A DNA stretch of 64,000 nucleotides from an uncultured Parafilimonas sp. (GCA_903882935.1 CAIRZB010000028.1:101193-165192); one strand, 5' to 3'. Positions 1 through 9,308 are shown, counted from the stretch's first letter. Notes: generated by a model from the letters alone, not told the origin. Numbers and translations: made by a program.

Positions 1-131
1 TTTAGGTAGGTTCTGATTTTATGGTCTTCAATCAGTTTGCCGGCGTAGTCACTCTTGCTGCCGTACCAGTTACTCTCCCAACCGCGGATGATGCCTAACC
101 TGTTACCAATAGGATTTGCTTTTTGACCCAT
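1..131 (-). CDS. rpsC: 30S ribosomal protein S3, N-terminal part (runs off the window)
   Basis: Reading the minus strand from the ATG at 131 gives a peptide starting [18 protein letters not shown], the conserved start of bacterial S3, which binds the head of the 30S subunit near the mRNA entry tunnel. Only about 43 codons are present; the rest lies beyond position 1. It follows rplV in the usual S10-operon order, but after a 130-base spacer rather than the short gap usual in this operon. Confidence 0.93.
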   Translation of the reverse strand, partial: MGQKANPIGNRLGIIRGWESNWYGSKSDYAGKLIEDHKIRTYL

Positions 132-261
132 ATTGTTAATTTGAGAATGTGAAAATTTGATAATTTGAAAATGTTATCAACTTTCGTGTCTTTGTTATTT
201 TTTAATATTCTTTATAATGCGCAAATCCATTTTCAAATTTTCAAATTTGCACATTAACTAC
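132..261 (-). repeat. Low-complexity palindromic spacer between rplV and rpsC
   Basis: The 130-base spacer contains several copies of the unit AATTTGAAAAT near 140-175 and the opposite-sense unit CATTTTCAAATTTTCAAA near 220-250. The two ends can therefore pair into a long AT-rich stem. The same kind of sequence fills two other spacers of this operon (977-1094, 2352-2447). No gene is seen. Function unknown; it could be an mRNA-processing or stability structure, or an expanded simple repeat. Confidence 0.6.
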
Positions 262-606
262 TTACGCCTTTGTGTCAACAATAATAGTTACGTGGTTGCT
301 GCGTTTACGAACCCTGTAGCCACGCCCTTGTGGTGCCGGACGCATCCGCTTAAGCACTCGGCCACCGTCTACAAACACAGTCTTAACCACTAGGCCTGCA
401 TCTGCTGCGCTTTGGCCACTGTTTTTCTGTTCCCAGTTGTTAATAGCGCTCTTCAGCAATTTACCTAGGGGAACTGCAGCATGCTGCGGATGGTGTTCCA
501 GTATGGCCAATGCTTTTTCAACCTGCATTCCACGCACCACATCAGCCAGTAAACGTACTTTACGCGGCCCAGTAGGATAATTATTAAGTTTAGCTACAGC
601 TTCCAT
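262..606 (-). CDS. rplV: 50S ribosomal protein L22
   Basis: This 114-residue protein has the L22 pattern: an N-terminal region with YPTGPRKVRLLADVVRG, then the C-terminal beta-hairpin with RMRPAPQGRGYRVRKRSNH, which lines the nascent-peptide exit tunnel and contacts 23S rRNA. Length is normal for the family. It sits between rpsS and rpsC in the conserved order. The 100-base spacer to rpsS (607-706) is longer than usual and holds short GTTCTATGTT-like repeats. Confidence 0.97.
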   Translation of the reverse strand: MEAVAKLNNYPTGPRKVRLLADVVRGMQVEKALAILEHHPQHAAVPLGKLLKSAINNWEQKNSGQSAADAGLVVKTVFVDGGRVLKRMRPAPQGRGYRVRKRSNHVTIIVDTKA

Positions 607-706
607 TTTATGCTATGTTTTGGGTTCTATGTTCTGCCGTTCTATGTTTTAAGGTTCTTTAAACGAAACATAAAACGTAGCACACCAAACAAAGAACTAT
701 TAACTT

Positions 707-976
707 CTATTTTTTCTGTCCTGAATGTCCTTTAAAGTTTCTGGTAGGTGCAAATTCACCCAGCTTATGGCCAACCATAAACTCAGTTACATACACCGGT
801 ATAAACTTGTTACCGTTGTGTACCGCAAATGTGTGCCCAACAAAATCAGGCGTTATGGTTGAACGGCGGCTCCAAGTTTTCAGAACGGCTTTCTTTGATT
901 TTCCTTCGTTGATGGTAAGAACCTTTTCTTCAAGTTTTACATCTACGTAAGGACCTTTTTTAATCGAACGACCCAT
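707..976 (-). CDS. rpsS: 30S ribosomal protein S19
   Basis: The 89-residue protein begins [12 protein letters not shown] and contains [22 protein letters not shown] and the C-terminal [14 protein letters not shown] motif, all diagnostic of S19, which binds 16S rRNA in the 30S head with S13. Length is normal. It is the sixth gene of the operon on this strand, between rplB and rplV. Confidence 0.97.
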   Translation of the reverse strand: MGRSIKKGPYVDVKLEEKVLTINEGKSKKAVLKTWSRRSTITPDFVGHTFAVHNGNKFIPVYVTEFMVGHKLGEFAPTRNFKGHSGQKK

Positions 977-1094
977 ATAAACTAATTTGAAAATTTGGGA
1001 ATTGCTTAATTTGAAAACTTGAGGATTTGAAAATTTTTGACCACTTCTTATAACACAAACACCTTTTCAAACTCCTTCATTCTCAAATCAATAA
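977..1094 (-). repeat. Low-complexity palindromic spacer between rplB and rpsS
   Basis: This 118-base spacer carries repeated AATTTGAAAATTTG-type units near 985-1035 and inverted TTTTCAAA units near 1065-1085. It resembles the rplV-rpsC and rplW-rplD spacers. The halves can pair. No coding sequence or terminator with a T-run is seen. Confidence 0.55.
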
Positions 1095-1937
1095 TTATTT
1101 ATTTGATATTTTCTTACCATCTCTCCTTTGGATGATCAGCTTGTCACTGCCTTTGCCTCTCTGCCTGGTTTTTTCACCCTTGGCATACTTGCCTGTTCTG
1201 CTACGTGGGTGCCCACCTGAAGCTTTACCTTCACCACCACCCATCGGGTGATCTACTGGGTTCATCGCAACACCACGTACACGTGGCCTAACACCCTTCC
1301 AACGGCTTACACCCGCTTTACCCCTGGTTTCCAAGTTATGGTCGCTGTTAGATACTACACCAACAGTGGCATAGCAATTCACCAGCACTTTTCTCAATTC
1401 ACCAGAAGGCATTTTTAATACGGCATATTTTTCTTCCTTGTTGGTAAGCTGTGCAGACGAGCCTGCGCTGCGTGCAAGTTTACCACCTTGGCCTGGTTGC
1501 ATTTCAATGTTGTGCACCATTGTACCCAAAGGGATGTTCTTCATTTGTAACGCGTGCCCTATTTCAGGAGCAACTGCATCGCCAGAAATTACAGTGGTAC
1601 CTACTTGCAAACCTTGCGGGGCAATAATGTATCTTTTTTCCCCGTCAGCATAATGCAACAATGCTATAAAAGCCGAACGGTTTGGATCATATTCAATTGA
1701 AGCTACTTTTGCTTCAACACCAGCCTTATCACGCTTAAAATCGATAATACGGTAGTGCTTTTTGTGACCGCCACCAATGTATCGCATTGCCCTACGGCCT
1801 TGTGCATTACGCCCACCTGTGCTGCTTATTGGCTCTAACAAACTCTTTTCTGGTTTGTCGGTAGTAATTTCAGCATAGGCATTTCCTATCCTCCACCTGG
1901 TACCCGCCGTAACTGGTTTATATTTTCTTAGTGCCAT
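1095..1937 (-). CDS. rplB: 50S ribosomal protein L2
   Basis: The 280-residue protein starts [16 protein letters not shown] and contains [22 protein letters not shown] and, near the C-terminus, [17 protein letters not shown], the conserved histidine loop at the peptidyl-transferase centre. The C-terminal basic tail ends with KKISNK. L2 is needed for subunit joining and peptidyl transfer. Length is a few residues above the usual 273-276. It lies between rplW and rpsS in canonical order. Confidence 0.98.
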   Translation of the reverse strand: MALRKYKPVTAGTRWRIGNAYAEITTDKPEKSLLEPISSTGGRNAQGRRAMRYIGGGHKKHYRIIDFKRDKAGVEAKVASIEYDPNRSAFIALLHYADGEKRYIIAPQGLQVGTTVISGDAVAPEIGHALQMKNIPLGTMVHNIEMQPGQGGKLARSAGSSAQLTNKEEKYAVLKMPSGELRKVLVNCYATVGVVSNSDHNLETRGKAGVSRWKGVRPRVRGVAMNPVDHPMGGGEGKASGGHPRSRTGKYAKGEKTRQRGKGSDKLIIQRRDGKKISNK

Positions 1938-2051
1938 ACCCTAAATCCTTAGAAGGACTTTAAATAGTTTTAAATTTTATTTCAACTTTTGCGGCAGTTG
2001 ACTGCCATTACTATACTTTGTTGCTACCGCGCCCTAACGGGGCTTGTGCTA

Positions 2052-2351
2052 CTAAATATTTGCGTATAGGTCTATGGTGCTGCCTTCAGCAACGGTAACG
2101 TAAGCTTTTTTATACGCTGGTTTAACCCCTTTCAAAAAACCTGCTTTTGTAAAGCGAGTTTTGTTTTTGCCAGGCACAACCACTGTGTTTACGTCAACAA
2201 CTGATACACCATAAAACTCTTCAATAGCCTTTTTAATATCCAGCTTGTTTGCTTTGCGGCCAACTTTAAAAGTGTACCTCCTAAGCTTTTCTTGCTGGTT
2301 GTTAGCCTTTTCGGTTAACACTGGCTTTATTAAAACATCTGTAAGTCTCAT
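2052..2351 (-). CDS. rplW: 50S ribosomal protein L23
   Basis: The 99-residue protein starts MRLTDVLIKPVLTEKANN and contains the basic loop VVPGKNKTRFTKAGFLKG, matching L23, which sits at the exit of the peptide tunnel and docks trigger factor and SRP. Length is typical. A 114-base spacer separates it from rplB, and a 96-base repeat-rich spacer from rplD. Confidence 0.96.
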   Translation of the reverse strand: MRLTDVLIKPVLTEKANNQQEKLRRYTFKVGRKANKLDIKKAIEEFYGVSVVDVNTVVVPGKNKTRFTKAGFLKGVKPAYKKAYVTVAEGSTIDLYANI

Positions 2352-2447
2352 ATCAATTCAATTTGAAAATTTGTGAATTTGAAAATTTGAAAATGTACTA
2401 GGTTATAGCCTACTTTTCATTTTTTCAAACTTATGCATCAGCACATG
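2352..2447 (-). repeat. Low-complexity AATTTGAAAATTTG spacer between rplD and rplW
   Basis: Positions 2357-2395 are an almost pure run of AATTTGAAAATTTG-like units, followed by opposite-sense TTTTTCAAAC near 2420. It is the third spacer of this operon with the same composition. No gene is seen. Confidence 0.55.
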
Positions 2448-3086
2448 TTATGCAACAGCCTCGGCATCACCCTCAGTAAATATTTTTACCGCATTTTCTG
2501 TAAGCACCAACACATCAGCGTTTATAATATCGTATGTGTTAATGTCAGTAAGCAATGTGCTGCCAACAGTTGGCAAATTGCGCAAGCTTAGGTAAACATT
2601 GTCGTTGTATTCCGGCAAAACAAACAGAACTTTTTTACCAGCAGCGTTTATGTTCTTCAACACATCATTAAACTGCTTGGTTTTAGGTGTTTCAAACTGT
2701 AGGTCTTCCAGTACAACTATAGCGTTTTCTTTTGCCTTGTACGATAGTGCACTTACTTTGGCAAGGTCTTTCACTTTCCTGTTCAACTTAAAATCATAAC
2801 CATGTGGTTTAGGCCCAAACACCGTACCACCACCTTTATACAACGGGTTACGAATGTTACCTTTACGTGCGCCACCGGTACCCTTTTGCTTGTGTAGCTT
2901 ACGGCTTGCACCCTTAACTTCAGCACGGGTTTTAACTTTATGCGTACCATGGTGTTGTGCAGCACGGTATTGTTTAACGGCCAAATAAATTACATGGTCA
3001 TTTGGTTCAGCACCGAATACATCATCAGGTAATTCTACCTGCCTGCCGGTTTTTTCACCTTTTGTATTAATAACTTCTACTTGCAT
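2448..3086 (-). CDS. rplD: 50S ribosomal protein L4
   Basis: The 212-residue protein contains RAEVKGASRKLHKQKGTG and ARKGNIRNPLYKGGGTVFGP, the conserved extended loop of L4 that reaches into the exit tunnel. In many bacteria L4 is also the autogenous repressor of the S10 operon. It ends 18 bases after the start region of the rplC/rplD junction, so rplC and rplD are clearly co-transcribed. Length is normal. Confidence 0.97.
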   Translation of the reverse strand: MQVEVINTKGEKTGRQVELPDDVFGAEPNDHVIYLAVKQYRAAQHHGTHKVKTRAEVKGASRKLHKQKGTGGARKGNIRNPLYKGGGTVFGPKPHGYDFKLNRKVKDLAKVSALSYKAKENAIVVLEDLQFETPKTKQFNDVLKNINAAGKKVLFVLPEYNDNVYLSLRNLPTVGSTLLTDINTYDIINADVLVLTENAVKIFTEGDAEAVA

Positions 3087-3104
3087 CTTTGTTCAGATTA
3101 AAGT

Positions 3105-3722
3105 TTACTTCTGGATTAAAACGATGGAACCAATATGGCCAGGTACAGAACCACTTACCAATATATAATTCTTTTCAGGAAATATCTTTACCACTTTCAG
3201 ACCTTGCAATTTTACACGGTCACAGCCCATACGGCCACCCATTCTCATGCCTTTAAATACACGGGCGGGATAAGAAGAACCACCGATAGAACCTGGGGCA
3301 CGTGAACGGTCATGCTGGCCGTGGCTGGCTTCACCCACACCACTAAAGCCATGGCGTTTTACAACACCCTGAAAACCTTTACCCTTGGTAGTACCTACCA
3401 CGTCAACTTTTTCGCCTTCGGCAAAAATTTCAACGCCAATAGTTTCACCAATAGTTTTATCCTGAAAATAATCGCGGAATTCTTTTACAAATTTCTTTGG
3501 AGCAGTGGAGGCCTTGGAGAAGTGATTGATTTCGGCCTTAACGGAATGTTTTTCTTTTTTGTCGCCAAACGCTAACTGCAATGCACTGTAGCCGTCTGTT
3601 TCTTTTGTCTTAACCTGCGTTACAACGCAGGGACCAGCTTCGATAATGGTAACAGATGTCTGTTTGCCATCAGGAGTGAAGATGCTGGTCATCCCAATTT
3701 TTTTACCAATAATACCTTTCAT
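3105..3722 (-). CDS. rplC: 50S ribosomal protein L3
   Basis: The 205-residue protein starts [15 protein letters not shown] and has the central [15 protein letters not shown] and [17 protein letters not shown] motifs of L3, an early-assembly 23S rRNA binder near the peptidyl-transferase centre. The glutamine that is methylated by PrmB in some bacteria lies in the GxxSHGQ stretch, which is present. It is preceded by an unusually long 314-base gap after rpsJ. Confidence 0.97.
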   Translation of the reverse strand: MKGIIGKKIGMTSIFTPDGKQTSVTIIEAGPCVVTQVKTKETDGYSALQLAFGDKKEKHSVKAEINHFSKASTAPKKFVKEFRDYFQDKTIGETIGVEIFAEGEKVDVVGTTKGKGFQGVVKRHGFSGVGEASHGQHDRSRAPGSIGGSSYPARVFKGMRMGGRMGCDRVKLQGLKVVKIFPEKNYILVSGSVPGHIGSIVLIQK

Positions 3723-4036
3723 CGTTTTTGCGGTTTTTGCCCCGCAAGGTGTAGAGGACAGACCCGATGATGTTCGGAGTCTTCAATCCCTGTTTGCCAC
3801 CGACCTTTTCCGTTGTTTCCCGATGTTGCGGGAGAGGAAGTACCGGTAGTAAACAAACCTCGAAGGGCTTGTTTATATGTGCCCTCAAACTTCTTTTTTA
3901 AAAGAAGACTGAGGATTCTAAATGTATTCTCAGAGCTCTTTTTTCAGTTTTACTAAAACCGATTGAGAGATGATTAATGTTATTTAAAGAACTTGTTAGT
4001 TTGCCCTCTTGTTGAAAAGGGTAGATACAACCGCTA
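3723..4036 (-). other. Long gene-free gap between rpsJ and rplC
   Basis: These 314 bases separate two genes that are normally close together. Short ORFs here show no recognisable protein. On the minus strand there is a hairpin around 3893-3912 (CTTCTTTT / AAAAGAAG), and GC-richer sequence follows up to the rplC start. A leader controlling rplC-rplD, or an internal promoter, would fit, but no good TAnnTTTG box was found. Function unknown. Confidence 0.5.
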
Positions 4037-4342
4037 TTACGCTTTAATTTCAACCTCAACACCAGAAGGAAGATCTAATTTGCTCAGCGCATCCACGGTT
4101 CTTGAAGAAGAAGTGTATATATCCAACAAACGCTTGTGCGTGCAAAGTTGGAACTGCTCACGGCTCTTCTTATTTACGTGTGGTGAACGCAGGACGGTAA
4201 ATATCCTTTTGCGGGTAGGCAAAGGTATTGGCCCTGTAACAACTGCGCCTGTGCTGCGTACGGTTTTAACGATTTTATCGGCAGATTTATCTACCAGATT
4301 GTGATCGTACGATTGTAATTTTATCCTTATTCTTTGAGACAT
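4037..4342 (-). CDS. rpsJ: 30S ribosomal protein S10
   Basis: The 101-residue protein starts [18 protein letters not shown] and contains [31 protein letters not shown] in two overlapping conserved blocks, which identifies S10 (NusE), a 30S head protein also used in antitermination. It is the first gene of this operon copy, with a promoter directly upstream. The C-terminus [11 protein letters not shown] is typical for the family. Confidence 0.98.
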   Translation of the reverse strand: MSQRIRIKLQSYDHNLVDKSADKIVKTVRSTGAVVTGPIPLPTRKRIFTVLRSPHVNKKSREQFQLCTHKRLLDIYTSSSRTVDALSKLDLPSGVEVEIKA

Positions 4343-4349
4343 AGCCTAA

Positions 4350-4402
4350 CCCAATTTTGTGATTGGGAGCGCAAAGGTAATAGGTTGAATTGAATTGGGC
4401 AA
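4350..4402 (-). promoter_or_regulatory. Promoter and short hairpin leader of the S10 operon
   Basis: On the minus strand TTG (4402-4400), a 20-base spacer and TACCTTTG (4379-4372) match the Bacteroidota primary-sigma consensus TTG-N19-21-TAnnTTTG. The leader to the rpsJ ATG would be only about 20-25 bases and contains a 6-bp stem, CCCAAT / ATTGGG, at about 4350-4367. The stem lies immediately before the start codon and could affect initiation; that part is inference. Confidence 0.75.
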
Positions 4403-4621
4403 GAAATATTTAAAAGAATTTTCAAAAAAACCTAAAATCCCTCAATTATTCGTTCTTGCGGCAAAATTAAGCCCAATTACGTTGCCTTAAATCAACTTAT
4501 CCGCCTGCTTTAGCGGTATAATTGCTTTTTTGCCGCCTTACCATGTATTGTATTAAGTGTTTTTACATCCATGGCAGCCGATGAGGTTGGCACAATTTAC
4601 CCAATTACTAAAAAATGCAAT

Positions 4622-5788
4622 TTAAAACACTATGCTTATGCGGCTGCCTTTTCCCACAACACTTTCAATTGACAGGCGGCCGTTAACCTTTCGTAAAAAA
4701 TCTTTCACCAATGCTAAACCCAGCCCGGTACCAGGTTCATTTTTGGTTCCACTGGTTGAACCTATATCAGTTCCATTCAAAAGGGCCGTTACCTGTTCGG
4801 TGTCCATGCCCCGGCCGGTATCGCTAACTGTTATGGTGTTGGCAGTGTTGGTAATGGTTATTACCCCATGTTCAGTAAATTTTGTGGCATTGGTTATTAA
4901 ATTACGCAGTATAAAATGCAACGAATTTTCATCCATACTGGTATACAGCAATGCAGCGGTTAGGTTGTTGGCCGTATTGCCTTTTGCCACAAAATTCAAA
5001 CCAAGCTCATTCAGGCAAACGTCAACCATGTTTTTAAGCGGCAATGGGCGAACCTTTCCATTTTGGGGCAACACATCAAGCTTTCCCCATTCTGCAAGGT
5101 TGGTAAGCATACTCATCGTATGGTCAATCTGGCCAGATAGCCTGCCAAATAGCCCATCCTCTTCCTCAACACTAATCAAGCCCATCTCTCTTAAATCCAA
5201 CGTTCCCTTAATGCCACTCAGCGGGTTTCTTACATCATGGCCAATAATGGATATTATCCTGTTCTTAACTTCCGACAGTTGTCTGAGTTCCTTGTTTTTC
5301 ACCCTCAATTCAATAAGCTTCATCACTTGCCTTGCTAGTATCTCAAGTGTTTGCAACTGGTCCTCATCAAGGGTACGTGGAACCCGGTCAATTACGCAAA
5401 GTGAGCCGATTTTGTAGCCGCTTTGGGTTATTAGCGGCATACCCGCGTAATACCTAATGTTTGGTGGGTCGCCTTTTACAAGGGGGTTATCAAAAAAACG
5501 CTCGTCTTTAAGCGCATCTGGCACTACCATCAGTTTTTCATCCATAATGGCATGCCCGCAAAAAGTAATGCTGCGGGCATCGCCGTTATCGTCGGTGCCT
5601 ATTTTTGCTTTAAACCACTGCCTGTTAGAATCGATAAGTGTTATGGTGGAAATTGGTGTGCCGCAGATTTTTGATGCAATCCGCACAATATCATCAAATT
5701 CCTGTTCGTAAGGCGTGTCCAACAATTCAAGGTTGTAAAGCTCTCGCAGCCTTTGCTGTTCATCGGCAGGCACTTGCGCTGGAATCAT
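4622..5788 (-). CDS. GAF-domain sensor histidine kinase
   Basis: The 388-residue protein has an N-terminal GAF domain (about residues 25-155), then a HisKA dimerisation helix with phospho-acceptor His184 in IISIIGHDVRNPLSG. A HATPase domain follows, with an N-box RNLITNATKFT (Asn300), G1 box VSDTGRGM (Asp323) and G2 box GTGLGLALV (about 353-360). There is no signal peptide or membrane segment, so it is a soluble sensor. No response regulator lies nearby, so it is an orphan kinase here. The signal sensed is unknown. Confidence 0.9.
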   Translation of the reverse strand: MIPAQVPADEQQRLRELYNLELLDTPYEQEFDDIVRIASKICGTPISTITLIDSNRQWFKAKIGTDDNGDARSITFCGHAIMDEKLMVVPDALKDERFFDNPLVKGDPPNIRYYAGMPLITQSGYKIGSLCVIDRVPRTLDEDQLQTLEILARQVMKLIELRVKNKELRQLSEVKNRIISIIGHDVRNPLSGIKGTLDLREMGLISVEEEDGLFGRLSGQIDHTMSMLTNLAEWGKLDVLPQNGKVRPLPLKNMVDVCLNELGLNFVAKGNTANNLTAALLYTSMDENSLHFILRNLITNATKFTEHGVITITNTANTITVSDTGRGMDTEQVTALLNGTDIGSTSGTKNEPGTGLGLALVKDFLRKVNGRLSIESVVGKGSRISIVF

Positions 5789-5934
5789 AATTTACTGTAA
5801 GGTTTGCTGACACAAAAACTGATACCCGAGCAACAATATTAATGCAATTGATGCCGCATAATAAAAATGTTTAATATTTTACCGGTTTTTATGGCGAAAC
5901 CCAAATCAAAGTACCCTTGCGGTGGCGTAACAGG

Positions 5935-6636
5935 TTAATATTTAACCATCTGTTCATATAAGTGCCCCTCAGTTAAAAAAACATCATAGTCGTATGGATC
6001 GCTCATTTTGCGCAGGCTTAGGGTTGTACCCGGCGGCAATTTTTGGTTAATTTCCCGTTTTTTTATTTTATCAACCTGGCCTGTGGTAAAGTTACGGAAC
6101 GTACTTTTTATTGTTAGGGCCTGGCCTGCTACCGAATATTCTTGCACCATATTAACAGCATGGTCATCATCTGCGTATCCAGGTACCACATTACTGTAGT
6201 ACACTTTTTGCAAACTAAACCTACTCAAATTATTGTTATAAACGTATGTAAGGCGGTCAAGCCCCTTCTCAAAATCGTGGGTTACCAAAATCTTGTTGCC
6301 CCTAACTTCCACGCGTGGCCCAAGGTCTCCCACGGTAAATGCGGCCGAAGAATCTATTATCACCAACCCATCATTATTTCTGCAAAGCACAAATATCTTG
6401 TTTAGTTCAACAGTGCTGTCAGTATTGCCAGCCACAACAACAAGCAACTTACCCCTACCACGTTTAATGCCAGCCTCAGCTATCAAGTTAAATTTATGGT
6501 ATGAGCCTTCAACTGTATCTGCTTCAAAAAAATATCGGGGGCCAATAGCATAGTTCACCGAATCTACTAAGCCACTGCTTTGGCAAAATGCCCCGATGGG
6601 AAAACAATAACATATAAAAATCAGCAGTTTCTTCAT
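5935..6636 (-). CDS. Secreted protein of unknown function
   Basis: The 233-residue protein begins with a Sec signal peptide (MKKLLIFICYCFPIGAFCQS, likely cleavage after residue 19). The remainder is beta-rich, with no motif I recognise. It has no lipobox cysteine in the usual position. It lies 30 bases from the DUF5686 gene on the same strand, so the two are probably one transcript, which suggests an envelope role. No function is proposed. Confidence 0.7.
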   Translation of the reverse strand: MKKLLIFICYCFPIGAFCQSSGLVDSVNYAIGPRYFFEADTVEGSYHKFNLIAEAGIKRGRGKLLVVVAGNTDSTVELNKIFVLCRNNDGLVIIDSSAAFTVGDLGPRVEVRGNKILVTHDFEKGLDRLTYVYNNNLSRFSLQKVYYSNVVPGYADDDHAVNMVQEYSVAGQALTIKSTFRNFTTGQVDKIKKREINQKLPPGTTLSLRKMSDPYDYDVFLTEGHLYEQMVKY

Positions 6637-6666
6637 TTAAAGCCAAAGTTATTAATATTTTATGTG

Positions 6667-9165
6667 CTACAGCGAAACTCTGAAGCCAAAAAATATGCCA
6701 AAACGTTGTTGGGCAGCCAAAGGCAAAGGTTTTGGCAACACACGCCAAACAAAATCAATCCTGAACAATTTAAAAATATTGTCAATGCCCGTGCCAACCT
6801 CCAAGTACAGTTTGCCGTCAAGCGAATTAAATGGGCTGTTACCCACAAAATTAAGCTGCTTATTGGCATCGCTTAAGTTGCCAACCACGCCTTTGGCTTC
6901 CCACAACTGCCGTAGCTTTAGTTTACGTGTAAGGGGTATAAAACGGAACAAGCCGCTGCCTATATTGTGTTCAATGTTAAAACCGGCGTACTGGTCGGTG
7001 ATATATTCGTAGCGGTTTAGTAGGTTAAACGAGTATTGGCTGTAGTAATTAAACTCATTGCCCGGCTGTATGTCAAGCACTTGGTAAGGCAGGGCGGCAT
7101 TGCCAAACACTTTACCCGCAAACACATTATAGTTAAGCGTGCCGTACGGCGAAATATTTATAAAGTCGCTAATTACCACATCGGCCTTGTTATAGGTGTA
7201 ACTGCTGTTAAGCACCCCTTTTATACCATGGGTGTATTTAACCTCCACAATAGGATAGTCGCTGCCAAGGCTTGTGCGGCTAAAGTTTTCCGCAAAAGTG
7301 CGTTCCTTGTAGGCATACCGTAAGCGAACACTGGTTTCAAAACTGTTCAAGGGTTTTCCGCCGCCGTCAACAGGATAATACTCCTTTCCTGGCAGGTTTA
7401 ACAATGGGGTGTATTGACGGCTGGCCATTGTTACACCAAGCCCAAAACCCGTATGGTTCTCCGCATAATAATCCAGCTTTTTTTCATCCACCCGTTGAAA
7501 CTTATATGGCACGCCACTCTTACGGAAAAGGTAGGCCAATAAGTTGTCCGAACCTAATTGGCCCGTATACAGCTGTCCATTGTCAAGGTCGTGCTTGTAG
7601 GAGAAGTTTATGTAACTCCAAGGCGCACGGGCAAACTCGTATTGCACCTCGCCCTTTCCTTTAAAGGCCCCGTCTTTTGTGCCATAGGCCAAATAGCTGT
7701 GTAAATACCAGTGCTTGCTAAAGTCTCTGTTGGTGGAAAGGTCAAAACGGGTGCGGATGCCTTCCCAATAATTGGCCGAAACCCAGTTGTACCAAGGCCC
7801 AATCCTAAAATTGCCAATATCCTTCACGCCGGTAAAGGAAAAATTCAGCAGGCCCCGGTAAAAAATATACGTGCGGTTTTTTTCCAGCGTGTCTAGCAAC
7901 TTGTACACCCCTAGCTCGTCCTTATTTAAGGGTTCGTGCCTGCTTTTTTGCCAAACTGAGTCTGGCAGGTTTGTAGCCTGGGGCAGCACAACAATATCCT
8001 CTGGCGATTTGCTTTTGGCAAGCTGGTTTGTAACCGATGAGTCATTCACCACTATGTTTTTATACGTGGCAGTTTTTCGCCCTTTGAAGCTTATTTTAGA
8101 TCTGCCGAGGGGCGATATATCAGCCACAAATTTGTCTTTGTACAAAAACCAGTCGGTATCGTGCAAAAGTTTGTACTCCTGTATTATCGTTAGGCCGGTG
8201 ATAAAGTTAATATTGGCATCCAGCGAGGGCCGAAGGGTAATTTTTTGTATGGCAAAAGTGGTATCGTGTACCCAAGCATCGCCTTCAAATGTACTTTGCC
8301 CTTTATGTTTTGCCGTAAAGCTAAAGTGTACCAGGCGCTTTTTATTTAAATATTGTGTGTCTAACAGCTTGAATTTGTAAAAATTATCCCCGTTGTCGTT
8401 AAAGGGGCTTATAAATTCCTTGTCGAACACCGGTATAAAATTATGGTACACATTTACGTTTTGGTAGGTACCCCCCAATTGCTTCATCACACTCTCGTTG
8501 TCAATACCATTGGTAATAGTTGCCTTAATTACCTCCCTGGTGCGCACGGGGTTTTTCTGGTAATAATAGTCAGATAGTGTTTCAATAAGGTAAACTGGCA
8601 AAAAAGGCTCTTTCTCCGATGTGGTGTCAACAAAATCCAAGGCAAAATTTAATGGCTTCAGCAACCCAACTTTGGCTATTTTCTGTTTATTAATATTATC
8701 AATATCTAGCTCCAGCTTGTTATAAATTTCGTAGGAGTAGTTATTCCAGTTATGCCTGTCGTGCTGGGGCTTATGCAGCATTATCCTCCTCCAAAACCAT
8801 AATGCACGGTTGTATTTGGCCTTCACCACTGCCTCGTGTTGTGGGGGCAAAACCTCCAAACGAAAGGTAAGCAGCACAGAATCTTTGTTGAAAGTAAATG
8901 GTATATCAAGCACTTTGTAGCCCACACTACTCACTTCCAGTGTGTCACCTACCGGCCATTCAGGCAACTGAATGGTTAGCCTGCCAAGGGAGTCGGTTAG
9001 CGCACCCCTGCCGTTTAATTTAAATACGGCCGATGAAAAAGGGATGGGTTCATCGCTTTGCTTATCCAAAATAACACCTCTCAAAACTTTATACTGCGCG
9101 CCAGCATTACAAAAATTCATTAATACCATTGCCCATACCAATCCTAATTTGCATACTCTCTTCAT
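6667..9165 (-). CDS. DUF5686 family outer-membrane protein with carboxypeptidase-like regulatory domain
   Basis: The start chosen is the ATG at 9165 (MKRVCKLGLVWAMVLMNF), which begins a signal peptide; an upstream ATG at 9192 adds nine residues. After the signal comes a CarboxypepD_reg-like beta-sandwich (about residues 26-110, with LRGVILDKQSDEPIPFSS). A long DUF5686-type body and a C-terminal half with alternating aromatic beta-strands follow, ending in SL, like an outer-membrane barrel. Proteins of this family are common in Bacteroidota; their role is not settled. It is probably co-transcribed with the downstream secreted protein. Confidence 0.88.
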   Translation of the reverse strand: MKRVCKLGLVWAMVLMNFCNAGAQYKVLRGVILDKQSDEPIPFSSAVFKLNGRGALTDSLGRLTIQLPEWPVGDTLEVSSVGYKVLDIPFTFNKDSVLLTFRLEVLPPQHEAVVKAKYNRALWFWRRIMLHKPQHDRHNWNNYSYEIYNKLELDIDNINKQKIAKVGLLKPLNFALDFVDTTSEKEPFLPVYLIETLSDYYYQKNPVRTREVIKATITNGIDNESVMKQLGGTYQNVNVYHNFIPVFDKEFISPFNDNGDNFYKFKLLDTQYLNKKRLVHFSFTAKHKGQSTFEGDAWVHDTTFAIQKITLRPSLDANINFITGLTIIQEYKLLHDTDWFLYKDKFVADISPLGRSKISFKGRKTATYKNIVVNDSSVTNQLAKSKSPEDIVVLPQATNLPDSVWQKSRHEPLNKDELGVYKLLDTLEKNRTYIFYRGLLNFSFTGVKDIGNFRIGPWYNWVSANYWEGIRTRFDLSTNRDFSKHWYLHSYLAYGTKDGAFKGKGEVQYEFARAPWSYINFSYKHDLDNGQLYTGQLGSDNLLAYLFRKSGVPYKFQRVDEKKLDYYAENHTGFGLGVTMASRQYTPLLNLPGKEYYPVDGGGKPLNSFETSVRLRYAYKERTFAENFSRTSLGSDYPIVEVKYTHGIKGVLNSSYTYNKADVVISDFINISPYGTLNYNVFAGKVFGNAALPYQVLDIQPGNEFNYYSQYSFNLLNRYEYITDQYAGFNIEHNIGSGLFRFIPLTRKLKLRQLWEAKGVVGNLSDANKQLNFVGNSPFNSLDGKLYLEVGTGIDNIFKLFRIDFVWRVLPKPLPLAAQQRFGIFFGFRVSL

Positions 9166-9260
9166 AATCACAATTAACGTTATTAGAAACAAAACGCATC
9201 ATATGGCAAAATAGATTACAACTGGAATGCCAAAATTATCACAATAACCCTGTATTTAGT

Positions 9261-9291
9261 TTTGATTAAACATTATTAGATGTTAATTTTG
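9261..9291 (+). promoter_or_regulatory. Promoter of the CarB C-terminal half gene
   Basis: TTTG (9261-9264), a 19-base spacer and TAATTTTG (9284-9291) fit the Bacteroidota consensus closely. The ATG is at 9309, so the leader would be about 10-12 bases. A dedicated promoter supports 9309-10505 being an independent gene and not the tail of a broken one. Confidence 0.75.
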
Positions 9292-9308
9292 CCGAATTTT
9301 GTAACATA

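Noticed and set aside
3703..3888. 61-codon frame in the rpsJ-rplC gap
   Set aside because: No recognisable protein; it runs into rplC and shows no start signal.
4632..5417. 261-codon plus-strand frame opposite the histidine kinase
   Set aside because: Antisense shadow; the minus-strand frame has all kinase motifs.
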